From M3007 sp037445225 (GTDB taxonomy: Bacteria > Bacteroidota > Bacteroidia > Chitinophagales > Saprospiraceae): a stretch of 64,000 nt of DNA. The DNA lies in contig JBBIKW010000013.1 in assembly GCA_037445225.1 (NCBI GenBank), forward strand, positions 60,741-124,740, in the 5' to 3' direction. The notes beneath the pieces are model-generated. The model did not search any database. It worked only from the letters and a program-made list of their open reading frames with translations, and had not been told where the DNA came from. Positions 1 to 8,732 of this stretch are shown in pieces (position 1 is the first letter of the stretch; each line of letters starts with the position of its first letter). A program made the translations under genes and the position numbers.

Positions 1-2093
1 TGATCTTTCAGCCGGGGAGCAGCACGACCTTCATTGACCCGTATGCGCGCGGCAATGTGCGCGACTACTTGGTCTATTTTCGAAAGGATTTCGTCAAGCG
101 CAGCGGGGCCCGGTGGGAATGCCAAGTCTCCGACGACGCTGTAGCCATTGCACTGCCCATAGGGGTTATTGACCGGGCGGGCGACTGCGGCAACCGGCGC
201 GAGTATCGGCTGGCGCTGGCTTGCACGGGAGAGTACGCCAACTATCACGGCGCCTACGGCACCAACAAGGCTCCGGCACTGGCTGCCATGGTGACGACCA
301 TGACCCGGGTGAACGGCGTGTTCGAGCGCGACTGCGGCATCCGAATGGTCATCATCCCTAACGATACGGCAATCATTTTTACCAACCCGGCCACCGATCC
401 TTATACCAACAACAACGGAAGCACTATGCTCAACCAAAATCAGGCCACCTGCGACAGCATCATCGGCACGGCGAACTACGACATTGGGCATGTGTTCAGC
501 ACAGGTGGCGGCGGGGTGGCGGTGCTCAACAGTCCCTGCAGTGCGGCCAACAAGGCCAAAGGTGTTACGGGGCAACCCGACCCGGTAGGCGACCCGTTCG
601 ACATCGACTACGTGGCCCATGAAATGGGCCATCAGTACGGCGCTCAGCACACGCAGTACAACAACTGCAACCGCTCGAATGCCTCTGCCATGGAGCCGGG
701 CAGCGCTTCGACCATCATGGGATATGCCGGCATTTGCTCGCCCAACGTGCAGAGCAACAGCGACGACTATTTCCACGCGCGCAGCCTGCAGCAGATCGGC
801 GCCTTCATCACGACGACGGGCAACACCTGCGCTACGGTGGTGCCCACGGGCAACAGCGCACCCGTCGTAGCAGCCCTATCCAACTATTCGGTGCCCAAAT
901 CCACTCCTCTGGTCTTAGCGGGCTCGGCCACTGACCCCAACAGCGATCCGCTGACGTTCTGTTGGGAACAGATAAACGCTTTCACGTCGCCGGCGCAGCC
1001 CATGCCGCCGCAGCCGACGAACGCCTCAGGTCCAGTGTTTCGCTCGCTACAGCCGACCTCCGACAACGTCCGCTACTTGCCCAACTTCCCAGCAGTGTTG
1101 GCCAACACCACTCCGACGTGGGAGGTGTTGCCCTCCGTAGGGCGTTCGATGAGCTTTCGCCTGACCGTGCGCGACAACAACCCCTTGGCAGGCTGTACTT
1201 CCGAGGCGAATATGACGGTGACCACTGTCGCGTCGGCCGGGCCGTTCCAGGTGATCGCGCCCAACGGCGGGGAGAATTTCCCTGCCGGCTCTACCCAAAC
1301 CATCACGTGGAACACAGCCGGCACTACAGCCTCGCCAGTGAATTGCGCCAACGTCCAGATCCTAATCTCTACCGATGGCGGAAATACCTTCTCTGTGTTG
1401 GCGGCCAGCACGCCTAACGACGGCTCGGAGACTGTCCTCATCAGCGCTCCGCCTACCTCGCAAGCGCGCATCATGGTGCGCGCTTTGAGCAACATCTTCT
1501 ACGACATTTCAAACGATAATTTTACCATCAGCTCGCCCCTTCCCGTTACATGGGTAGAGTTCTCTGCCCGGCGAGAGGCGGGTAGTGTGGTGCTTCGCTG
1601 GACAACTGCCTTAGAGCGCGACAACCGCGGATTTTACGTGGAGCGCAGCGCCGACGAGTTGGCGCACTTTGAACCGATTGGGTGGGTGCCTGGGCGCGGC
1701 AATGCGTCGGAACCTCACACCTACACTTTTCGGGATGCTGCCTTGCCGTCTCTGCCGCGCCTATACTATCGGCTCCGACAAGTCGATTACAGCGGGCAAG
1801 AGCATCTCTCGTCGGTGCGGTTAGTGCTCAACCCTACGGATGCGGCAGTGGCTTTGTCAGTTTGGCCCAATCCGGCCTCAGAGTGGCTGTTTTTCCGCCT
1901 GCCGGGTGCTGCCGACCGAGAACAAGAGGGATTTCACATCGCTGTGGTGAACAGTAGCGGCCGATTGGTGTGGCGGATCTTTTCCGAACGCCCGTGGGGA
2001 GAGGTGCCGTTGAAAGGCCTGTCTTCAGGCGTATATTTGCTCCGGGTGTGGACAAAACAAACCGCTTGGGAGGCTCGTTTTATAAGGAATTAA
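1..2093 (+). CDS. Secreted reprolysin-like (M12B-type) zinc metalloprotease with T9SS type A sorting domain, 5' truncated
   Basis: The reading frame is open to the left edge (codons start at base 3), so the N-terminus and signal peptide lie outside the window; the first in-window start-like codon is a GTG at 57. The zinc motif HEMGHQYGAQH (HExxHxxxxxH), about 185 residues after that GTG, and a following Met-turn (TIMGY) place it in the metzincin clan. Many Cys residues suggest disulfides in a secreted enzyme. After the catalytic part comes an Ig/PKD-like segment, then a Kre9/KNH-like module (APNGGENF...ITW, near residue 400), then a C-terminal sorting domain with the typical NPAS motif and the GVYLLRV strand. 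Family knowledge predicts export by Sec then T9SS, and cleavage of extracellular protein. The natural substrate is unknown. The next gene starts 24 bp downstream. Confidence 0.88.
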   Translation, partial: IFQPGSSTTFIDPYARGNVRDYLVYFRKDFVKRSGARWECQVSDDAVAIALPIGVIDRAGDCGNRREYRLALACTGEYANYHGAYGTNKAPALAAMVTTMTRVNGVFERDCGIRMVIIPNDTAIIFTNPATDPYTNNNGSTMLNQNQATCDSIIGTANYDIGHVFSTGGGGVAVLNSPCSAANKAKGVTGQPDPVGDPFDIDYVAHEMGHQYGAQHTQYNNCNRSNASAMEPGSASTIMGYAGICSPNVQSNSDDYFHARSLQQIGAFITTTGNTCATVVPTGNSAPVVAALSNYSVPKSTPLVLAGSATDPNSDPLTFCWEQINAFTSPAQPMPPQPTNASGPVFRSLQPTSDNVRYLPNFPAVLANTTPTWEVLPSVGRSMSFRLTVRDNNPLAGCTSEANMTVTTVASAGPFQVIAPNGGENFPAGSTQTITWNTAGTTASPVNCANVQILISTDGGNTFSVLAASTPNDGSETVLISAPPTSQARIMVRALSNIFYDISNDNFTISSPLPVTWVEFSARREAGSVVLRWTTALERDNRGFYVERSADELAHFEPIGWVPGRGNASEPHTYTFRDAALPSLPRLYYRLRQVDYSGQEHLSSVRLVLNPTDAAVALSVWPNPASEWLFFRLPGAADREQEGFHIAVVNSSGRLVWRIFSERPWGEVPLKGLSSGVYLLRVWTKQTAWEARFIRN

Positions 2094-2103
2094 AAAGGTA
2101 AGG

Positions 2104-2110
2104 AAGGAGG
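2104..2110 (+). promoter_or_regulatory. Strong Shine-Dalgarno sequence preceding a GTG start
   Basis: AAGGAGG lies 6 nt upstream of the GTG at 2117. It decides the start of the alpha/beta hydrolase gene, because no ATG fits. Bacteroidota genes rarely use a Shine-Dalgarno sequence, and the other starts examined in this window lack one. Confidence 0.7.
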
Positions 2111-2116
2111 GGCATT

Positions 2117-2962
2117 GTGAAACCCAAGCCGATGTTGCAATTATTGGGCGCCGTCTTGAATACGGGAGTGCGCCTAGCGCCGCAGACGACTGCGCAAGCC
2201 GCCTTCTATCTGTTTGGCTTGCCGCGCCCTCGCCGCATGAAGCCCAAAGAGCAGCTCTTTTTGGATGAGGCGCGGTTGGCCTACCTTCCTGTAGGTGCGT
2301 ACCGTATTGCCACCTATCGCTGGGGGGAGGGCGATGGGCCGGTGGCGCTGCTCGCGCACGGCTGGGAGAGCCATGCCGGCCGCTGGCGGAAGATAGCCCC
2401 AGGGCTGGTAGAGGCGGGCTATCGCGTCGTGGCTTTAGATGCTCCGGCCCATGGGCGCTCATCGGGATGGCACTTCAACATGATCCGCTATGCCGAAGTA
2501 TTGCAGGTGCTGTTGGAGCGCGAAGGGCCAATATCGCTTATGATTGGGCATTCGGTAGGTGGCGCCTCTTCGATTTGGGCGATGGCTGCAGTGCCGCCGG
2601 CTTTTCGCCCTAAGCGCGCAGTGATTATGGCCTCGTTTGCCTCGCTGGCCCACGTCATGGAGAACGGCCGCCGCATGATTGGCGCCGACGACTCGCTGTT
2701 GTTGGCGATGGACGATTTCATCGAGCGCCTCTCAGGGCGCCGCATCGCTCAGTACGACTTGACGGAGGTGGTTCGGCAGTTGTCCGATGTGGAGGCGCTG
2801 TTGCTGCACGACCGCTACGACCCAGTTACCCATTTTAGCGAAAGTGAAAAGCTGTGTGCGGCATGGCAGGGCGCGCACCTGGTGGCCACCGAAGGGCTGG
2901 GCCACGGCCTGACGGCTCCGCAAGCAGTGAACATCGTATTGAATTTTGCTTGTCGGCGCTGA
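2117..2962 (+). CDS. Alpha/beta hydrolase
   Basis: A 281-residue protein with an alpha/beta hydrolase fold. The oxyanion-side HGW motif follows the first core strand (near residue 80). The nucleophile elbow is GHSVGG with Ser at about residue 146. A late Asp in HDRYDP (about 232-235) and His in GLGHGL (about 263) complete the triad. The ALDAPAHGRSSG stretch after the second strand is typical of serine esterases and lipase-like hydrolases. There is no clear signal peptide, so it is probably cytoplasmic; the first 35 residues are moderately hydrophobic and could associate with membrane. It starts at GTG behind a perfect Shine-Dalgarno sequence, 24 bp after the metalloprotease gene, and may be co-transcribed with it. 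The substrate cannot be inferred. Confidence 0.85.
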   Translation: MKPKPMLQLLGAVLNTGVRLAPQTTAQAAFYLFGLPRPRRMKPKEQLFLDEARLAYLPVGAYRIATYRWGEGDGPVALLAHGWESHAGRWRKIAPGLVEAGYRVVALDAPAHGRSSGWHFNMIRYAEVLQVLLEREGPISLMIGHSVGGASSIWAMAAVPPAFRPKRAVIMASFASLAHVMENGRRMIGADDSLLLAMDDFIERLSGRRIAQYDLTEVVRQLSDVEALLLHDRYDPVTHFSESEKLCAAWQGAHLVATEGLGHGLTAPQAVNIVLNFACRR

Positions 2963-3000
2963 TGCGGTGTCGGTTGCGCCCGAGGCTTGGGCCAGCCTTC

Positions 3001-5013
3001 CTATCGATTATTTGCTTGCTGCAGCTGCATCCAGCGAGCCAAGTCCGCTTCGGCTTGCTGCTGCTGCCCCAAACTTTGGTAGATGTTGGCCCGAGTGCGG
3101 TAAGCAATGGCGTAGTTGGGATTGAGCTCGAGGGCTTTCTCGACGTCTGCCAGAGCCTCTCGGTATTTCCCCAACATCATATGCGCGGCAGCCCGATTGT
3201 TCCACGCCATAGGAATAGCCGGATTAGCCGACAGGGCGGCAGTGTAATCGGCAATAGCTTCCTCGTAGCGCTTGAGGTTGGCCAATACGAGGGCCCGGTT
3301 GACGCGCACATCGATGTAGTCGGGGCGGAGTTCCAATGCCTTGGCAAAGTCGCGAAGTGCTTGTTCGGGATTTCCCGTCTGGCTTTCGGCTAAGGCTTTG
3401 TAAAAATAGGTCTCTGGGTTGCGCGGCTCCAGCTCTATGCTGCGCACCAAGTCGGGTATGGCCTGAGCCGGTTTTTGCAGGATGACGCGGCATTTGCCGC
3501 GGTTGAGGAACAGCCGCGGGGTTACGATGCCGGCGGCAATGGCCTTGTCGAAGTCGGCAAGAGCCTCCTCGTAGCGCTCCTGCATGAGATAAGCCTGTCC
3601 GCGCCCATTGTACGACTCGACGTAGGTAGGGTCGAGGCGAAGAGTCTCCGTATAATGCCGAATAGCGCTATCGTACTGGTGATGGAGCAGCTCGCCATAG
3701 GCTAAGTTGCAGTGGCATAGGGGCGACTTGGGCATCTTTTCCACACAGTCTCGAAAAACGGTCACTTCGTTTTTCCACACCAAGCTGCGCTGATGCGCTA
3801 AAAAGCCATAGACAAGCGCCAGTGTCACTAAGAGCGCTCGGCGCACCGCAGGGCGCAAGCGCTGCAACAGCCAGACGGCTATCAGGAATACGCCCACCGA
3901 GGAGATGTATACGTAGCGGTCGGAGCGCATCTCGAACGTACCTACCGACACGTAAGGCAACATGACGGATAAGGGCAACACGTACCACAGCACTCCTAAA
4001 TAGACGATGGGGTGCTTCTTCGCCCATCGCCACACCAGCACGGCTGACGCCACTAACGCCAGCGGTGCTGCGTAGTAGTCCCACGACCATTGGCCGCCCA
4101 CCTTTTCCATCGGGTAGTGGATGCTCAGCGAAAGGGGCGCCAGCAATTTTACAGGATAGAACAGCAGCGAATGGCAGACCATCAAAAAGCGGTCGAATAG
4201 GTGGTACGTCTTTGACGTGACGAACAGCTGGTGTCCTTCGGCTTCGCGCGTAAAGAAAGTGTACAGCCCCAAAGCCAAGCTGACGGCGAAGAAGGGCAGC
4301 TTGTTCAGGGCATGGCGCCATTGAAGCGCTCCGCCTCGATATCCGTCGAGGGCGATGAGCAGCAGGGGAAGGGTGACGGCGGCCGATTTGGCTAAGGCCG
4401 ACAAGATGAAGGCGACGAAGGAAAGCGCATAAAACAAGGGACGCCCTTGCGCTTGAAAACGCACGTAGGCCAGCAGGCTGAGCAGGTAGAAAAGCGAGAA
4501 GGTCAGCGTGCTCTGGGCGGCAATCCAGCTAGTAGCCTCTACCTGCATGGGGTGGACGGCGAAGAGGAGCGCAGTGAAAAAAGCTACCTCGCCGCTGGGC
4601 TGCAGCCGCCGCATTAAGGCGAACACGCTCAGCACGCACCCCACGTGTAGGAGCAGGCTAAAGGCGTGAAAGGCCGAAGCTTGTTCGCCGGCCAACGCAT
4701 ACACCAACGCATAGCCCATCCACGTGACGGGAGCGTACATGCCCAAGTTGTTGCTCAAGAAGAGGTTGCGAAACGTCGGATTTTTGATAACCTCGTTGTA
4801 GCGGATGGCTTTGTCGTCGTCGAATACCATAAAGCCGTTGGACAGCGCGGCGGCATACACCGCGACGGTAAGCACTGCCAACAGGGCGCCCCAAAGCAGC
4901 GACCGCTGCTCCCACAGCGCAGAGGAGGCCGCTCGAGCGGGCGGATCCGAGCATGCGGCGGCGGGCGCGGCAGAGCGCTGTACAACACCGGTTCGCGTCT
5001 TCTTTTTGGACAT
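3001..5013 (-). CDS. Polytopic membrane protein with C-terminal TPR repeats (TMTC / O-mannosyltransferase-like)
   Basis: A 670-residue protein from the ATG at 5013; an in-frame TTG 24 bp upstream is less likely. After a basic N-terminus, about 10-11 hydrophobic helices span residues 35-430. The rest is at least six tetratricopeptide repeats (e.g. PTYVESYNGRGQAYL, PNYAIAYRTRANIYQ). This architecture matches bacterial relatives of eukaryotic TMTC proteins and other GT-C-like glycosyltransferases. A role in transferring sugar to exported proteins is possible, since Bacteroidota glycosylate periplasmic proteins, but this is inference: I did not identify a catalytic acidic motif with certainty. 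It converges on the hydrolase gene and diverges from the DUF1800 gene. Confidence 0.8.
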   Translation of the reverse strand: MSKKKTRTGVVQRSAAPAAACSDPPARAASSALWEQRSLLWGALLAVLTVAVYAAALSNGFMVFDDDKAIRYNEVIKNPTFRNLFLSNNLGMYAPVTWMGYALVYALAGEQASAFHAFSLLLHVGCVLSVFALMRRLQPSGEVAFFTALLFAVHPMQVEATSWIAAQSTLTFSLFYLLSLLAYVRFQAQGRPLFYALSFVAFILSALAKSAAVTLPLLLIALDGYRGGALQWRHALNKLPFFAVSLALGLYTFFTREAEGHQLFVTSKTYHLFDRFLMVCHSLLFYPVKLLAPLSLSIHYPMEKVGGQWSWDYYAAPLALVASAVLVWRWAKKHPIVYLGVLWYVLPLSVMLPYVSVGTFEMRSDRYVYISSVGVFLIAVWLLQRLRPAVRRALLVTLALVYGFLAHQRSLVWKNEVTVFRDCVEKMPKSPLCHCNLAYGELLHHQYDSAIRHYTETLRLDPTYVESYNGRGQAYLMQERYEEALADFDKAIAAGIVTPRLFLNRGKCRVILQKPAQAIPDLVRSIELEPRNPETYFYKALAESQTGNPEQALRDFAKALELRPDYIDVRVNRALVLANLKRYEEAIADYTAALSANPAIPMAWNNRAAAHMMLGKYREALADVEKALELNPNYAIAYRTRANIYQSLGQQQQAEADLARWMQLQQANNR

Positions 5014-5287
5014 AGGCCTGCATTTCTCGGCCCGCAAAGTTCACCATTTTGGGCGCACCTTTCCGCTCTTTTAAAAAAAGAAGCGAACGGCACAAAATTT
5101 AACATATTTCTGTGCGCGTTTTTGGCAATTCGCGCGTTTAAGCGCTGTTTCTTTGCAAAGCCAATTGGCGTTTTAATCTCCTGTACGCAGTTCTCGCTGA
5201 CGCCCGTCAGACATCCATCCCGCCCGATGAGCCTGCCTTTTTGGAAACTGCGTATTTTCATCTCATCACCAACAACTTGTTTACACC
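5014..5287. other. Divergent intergenic region, TPR membrane gene / DUF1800 gene
   Basis: A 274-bp gap between divergent genes, AT-rich around 5070-5120 and presumably carrying both promoters. No perfect TTG-N19-TAnnTTTG promoter, inverted repeat or RNA gene was recognised. Confidence 0.4.
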
Positions 5288-6943
5288 ATGGCATCTTTGA
5301 ATCCCCTTCAAGGCGCCCTGGGGCGTGGGCGTGCAGCACACCTCTTGCGCCGAGCCAGCTTCCGCTATACCCGCGCTCGGGTGGACGAGCTGGCCAGCAT
5401 GAGCGCCGAAGAGGCTGTCGATCAGCTGCTGCAACTCGCTCCGCTCCAGCTCGAACAACCGGTTTACGCCGCTGCCGGCGCTTCGCCCGTCACTTGGATC
5501 AACCCGCCGCAACCGCCGTCTACGCCCTTGCCCGCCGACGATAACGACTTGAAATGGTACGTCATCGGCTGGTGGCTCAACGAAGCGCTCCACGACCCTG
5601 GCGCGGGCCACCGCATGGCCTTCTTCTTCCACCAGTACTTGGCCGTAACGCCCGACGCAGGTACCAGCATGACCTTTTTTGATTATCTGATGCTGCTGCG
5701 CTGGGGCTGCTTGGGCAACTTCAAGAAGCTGGTCACCAAGATGGTCCTCGACAACGGCATGCTCGAGTACATCAACAACAACCAGAACTACGCTAGTAAC
5801 CCTAACCTCAACTACGCCCGCGAATTTTTCGAACTGCACACCATCGGAGCTGGCCCAGTAGCCGGCCCGAACGACTACACCAACTACACCGAGCACGACA
5901 TCCAACAGGCCGCCCGCGTGTTGACCGGCTTCAGCAATGCCCGACGGCACCAGTACCAGGATCCGGAGACGGGCATTCCCGCTGGACGCGCCTACCCGCA
6001 AAGCCACGACTTTGAGGTGAAGACCTTTAGCACGCGCTTCAACAACGCCACTATCCAGCCGCCCAGCAAAGACGCCGACGGCATGTATGCCGAGCTGAAT
6101 GCCCTGGTCGACATGGTCTTCGCTCAAGAGGAGACGGCGCGCCACTTCTGTCGCCGCCTCTACCGCTTCTTCATCGGCCGCGACGTGGATGCAGAGATCG
6201 AAAGCGACATCATTGAGCCGTTAGCGGCAACCTTCCGAGCGGAAAACTTCGAGATCCGCCCCGTGGTACGCCAGTTGTTGGCCAGCGAGCATTTCTACGA
6301 TGCCGACGACGCTGAGCCCACCAACGAGAACGTAGGCGCCCTCATCCGATCGCCCTTGGACTTGGTGCTGCAGACACTGTCGTTCTTCCAAGTGTCCATA
6401 CCCGACCCGCTGACGAAAACCCAGGAACACTACGAGGTCTTCTGGCGCGACGGCATCCTGTGGCGCATGATCGATTGGGCCGGCATGTTTCTCTTTTATC
6501 CGCCCGACGTGGCCGGTTATCCCGCCTATTATCAGGGGCCGGATTACCACCGCCAATTCTTCAACTCGGCTACGGTCATTGCCCGCTACAAGTGGCCAGA
6601 AATGCTCATCACGGGTACCCATGCCTGGGGGCCAGGCGCCCAGCAACCCTTGGGCACGCGCTTCGACTTTGCCGCCTGGCTGCGCGACAGCGGTGTGGTC
6701 AGCGAGCCCTCTAACTCTACCATCTTAGTACAAGAGCTGTTGCAATACCTCTTTCCGGAAGAACCCGACTTGGATCGCTTCGACTATTTCCATGACGTCA
6801 TTTTCTTGGACGGCTTGCCGGCTGCTGACTGGACGTACGAGTGGCTCAACTATCTGTCTACGGGCGACGATACGGAGGTGAATATCCCTCTGCGGCGCTT
6901 GTTCAACGCGATCCTGTACGCACCGGAATACCAGGTGTACTAA
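5288..6943 (+). CDS. DUF1800 family protein
   Basis: A 551-residue protein with the DUF1800 N-terminus (LLRRASFRYTRARVDEL) and family blocks such as MAFFFHQYLAV, NYAREFFELHTIGAG, DIQQAARVLTGF and HFCRRLYRFFIGRD, at about residues 115-300. The function is unknown. DUF1800 genes nearly always sit next to DUF1501 genes, as here with a 54-bp gap, and the pair is thought to act outside the cytoplasm. This copy has no obvious N-terminal signal peptide and no T9SS tail, unlike its partner. It could be exported with the partner by Tat hitch-hiking; that is inference. It starts at an ATG about 275 bp from the divergent TPR gene. Confidence 0.9.
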   Translation: MASLNPLQGALGRGRAAHLLRRASFRYTRARVDELASMSAEEAVDQLLQLAPLQLEQPVYAAAGASPVTWINPPQPPSTPLPADDNDLKWYVIGWWLNEALHDPGAGHRMAFFFHQYLAVTPDAGTSMTFFDYLMLLRWGCLGNFKKLVTKMVLDNGMLEYINNNQNYASNPNLNYAREFFELHTIGAGPVAGPNDYTNYTEHDIQQAARVLTGFSNARRHQYQDPETGIPAGRAYPQSHDFEVKTFSTRFNNATIQPPSKDADGMYAELNALVDMVFAQEETARHFCRRLYRFFIGRDVDAEIESDIIEPLAATFRAENFEIRPVVRQLLASEHFYDADDAEPTNENVGALIRSPLDLVLQTLSFFQVSIPDPLTKTQEHYEVFWRDGILWRMIDWAGMFLFYPPDVAGYPAYYQGPDYHRQFFNSATVIARYKWPEMLITGTHAWGPGAQQPLGTRFDFAAWLRDSGVVSEPSNSTILVQELLQYLFPEEPDLDRFDYFHDVIFLDGLPAADWTYEWLNYLSTGDDTEVNIPLRRLFNAILYAPEYQVY

Positions 6944-6997
6944 TAGCGCGGCTTTGCTGTTCCGCTTTCGCCCTCACTTTTTAAAAACTCATCTCCT

Positions 6998-8644
6998 ATG
7001 AAAAGACGTCAGTTTCTCAAGATAGCCGGCATAACTCCCTTTGTGGTAAACGGTCACCCTATGCGCGCTTTTGCTAACAGCAAGATCGCGCGGATTATGG
7101 CCGCCTGTGAAGACGTGGAAGACCGCGTCTTGGTGCTCATCCAGCTCAAGGGCGGCAATGACGGTCTAAATACCATCATTCCCATTGCCCAATACGATGC
7201 CTACGCCAACTTGCGACCGGTCATCAAGATTCCAGATAAGGGGCCGGAGCGCTTCATCCCGCTTGATACGACCTTGCCTTCCGCCGACCAGGTGGGCCTG
7301 CACCCGGTGATGACGGGCTTCAAAGAGCTGTACGACCGCGGCTGGCTGAGCATCGTGCAAGGAGTGGGATATGAAAACATCAACCAGTCGCACTTCAAAG
7401 GCACCGACCTGTGGCTGTCGGGCGGCGATGGCACCCTGCAAGGCTCGACCATCCGCTCCGGCTGGATGGGGCGCGCCCTCAACGCCATGTACCCCGACGT
7501 GAAAGGGACGCCCATCCCCGAGATGCTCTATCCGTTGGGCATTCAAATCGGCGACCCCTATCCTTCATTGGGTTTCCACACGGAAACTGAGCACCAAAAC
7601 TACATCAACCTCTACGGCCAAGACCCGCAGGGCTTCTACTCCTTGGTGCAAACCATCGGGGGAGCGCCGTTGGTCGACATCCCCAACTCGGAATACGGCG
7701 ACGAGCTGCGCTACATCATGGGCGTCGAAAAAAGCTTGGACCAGTATTCGCAGTACATCACAGACGCGTTTAAGAAGGGAAGCAACAGCATCAGCACTTA
7801 TCCCGACTACGGCTTGGCCAACCAACTCAAGACGGTGGCGCGTCTCATCAAGGGCGGTTGCAAAACCAAGATGTATCTGTGCTCGATGGGCGGCTTCGAC
7901 ACTCACGGCACGCAAATACCGCCGGAGGGGACGGTGGCTTGGGGACGCCATGCCAACCTCTTGCGCATCCTTTCGGAGTCGGTCAAAACGTTCTACGACG
8001 ACTTGGAGGGGCTAGGCTTGGCCGACAAGGTGGTCTCCTGCACGTTTTCCGAGTTCGGTCGGACGGCTAAAGAGAACGGCTCGGCCGGAACAGATCACGG
8101 CACTTTGGCGCCCATGTTCATCATCGGAAAGGCGCTTTCAGGCGGTATTCAGGGCACCAACGTCGACCTCAGCAACCTAACGCACGACAACCAACTGCAA
8201 GGGCAGCAGTTCGATTATCGACAGGTGTTTACCACCCTGCTCCAAGACTGGCTCGGCGCCAGCGACTACGTGTTGGAGCAGACGATGTTTCAAGGGTATG
8301 CCAAGCTGCCCCTCGTTAGCAGCACTTACGTGGTTTCGCCCGACTGCTACATAGCAGTAGGGGTCTTCGACGAGCGGCCCCACGCGCGGCCGGTACAGCT
8401 GTTCCCCAACCCGGCGCAGTACCGCGTCCAGGTATCGTTTGCCAGCCAATCTTCGGGAGAGGCGCTTATCTCGCTGCACAGCTTGGGCGGCTCGCTGCTG
8501 CGCGCCCAGCGCATCCGCGTCGAAAGCGGGCTGAATTTCCACCATATAGACGTCGCCGAAGCACCCGTAGGCTCTTACTTTGTGCGCGTCGAAAACCTGC
8601 GTACCGGTCAAGCCGAAGTGGTGAAGCTGCAAATCAGTCGATAG
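6998..8644 (+). CDS. DUF1501 family protein with Tat-like leader and T9SS type A sorting domain
   Basis: A 548-residue protein. The start reads KRRQFLK, matching the twin-arginine consensus (R-R-x-F-L-K), followed by a mildly hydrophobic stretch ending near residue 26. The body has DUF1501 blocks: LVLIQLKGGNDGLNTIIP, SHFKGTDLW, GGFDTHGTQ and FSEFGRTAKENGSAGTDHGT, related to the alkaline-phosphatase/sulfatase fold. Residues about 465-548 form a type A T9SS domain (LFPNPAQYRVQVSF ... GSYFVRVEN). Together these imply folding in the cytoplasm, export by Tat with or without its DUF1800 partner, then transfer across the outer membrane by T9SS. A strong terminator follows at 8655, so the DUF1800-DUF1501 pair is a closed unit. 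The biochemical activity is unknown. Confidence 0.92.
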   Translation: MKRRQFLKIAGITPFVVNGHPMRAFANSKIARIMAACEDVEDRVLVLIQLKGGNDGLNTIIPIAQYDAYANLRPVIKIPDKGPERFIPLDTTLPSADQVGLHPVMTGFKELYDRGWLSIVQGVGYENINQSHFKGTDLWLSGGDGTLQGSTIRSGWMGRALNAMYPDVKGTPIPEMLYPLGIQIGDPYPSLGFHTETEHQNYINLYGQDPQGFYSLVQTIGGAPLVDIPNSEYGDELRYIMGVEKSLDQYSQYITDAFKKGSNSISTYPDYGLANQLKTVARLIKGGCKTKMYLCSMGGFDTHGTQIPPEGTVAWGRHANLLRILSESVKTFYDDLEGLGLADKVVSCTFSEFGRTAKENGSAGTDHGTLAPMFIIGKALSGGIQGTNVDLSNLTHDNQLQGQQFDYRQVFTTLLQDWLGASDYVLEQTMFQGYAKLPLVSSTYVVSPDCYIAVGVFDERPHARPVQLFPNPAQYRVQVSFASQSSGEALISLHSLGGSLLRAQRIRVESGLNFHHIDVAEAPVGSYFVRVENLRTGQAEVVKLQISR

Positions 8645-8654
8645 CTGCTTTTAC

Positions 8655-8698
8655 GGGGCGCAAGCTGCTTCTCAGAGGGGGAGTTGCGCCCCTTTTTT
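8655..8698 (+). terminator. Rho-independent terminator after the DUF1800-DUF1501 pair
   Basis: A perfect 9-bp stem (ggggcgcaa / ttgcgcccc) with a 20-nt loop is followed immediately by six T residues. It begins 11 bp after the DUF1501 stop and separates the pair from the next gene. Confidence 0.9.
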
Positions 8699-8732
8699 CT
8701 CCCAACTATCGTTCATCTCATCGCATCATCCC

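Noticed and set aside
4666..5544. Plus-strand frame of 292 codons spanning the TPR gene start and the DUF1800 start
   Set aside because: It crosses a divergent intergenic region and two real gene starts; the translation is Arg-rich with no motif.
5258..6145. Long minus-strand frame (295 codons) opposite the DUF1800 gene
   Set aside because: Antisense shadow of a gene with clear family motifs; Val/Gly-rich low-complexity translation.
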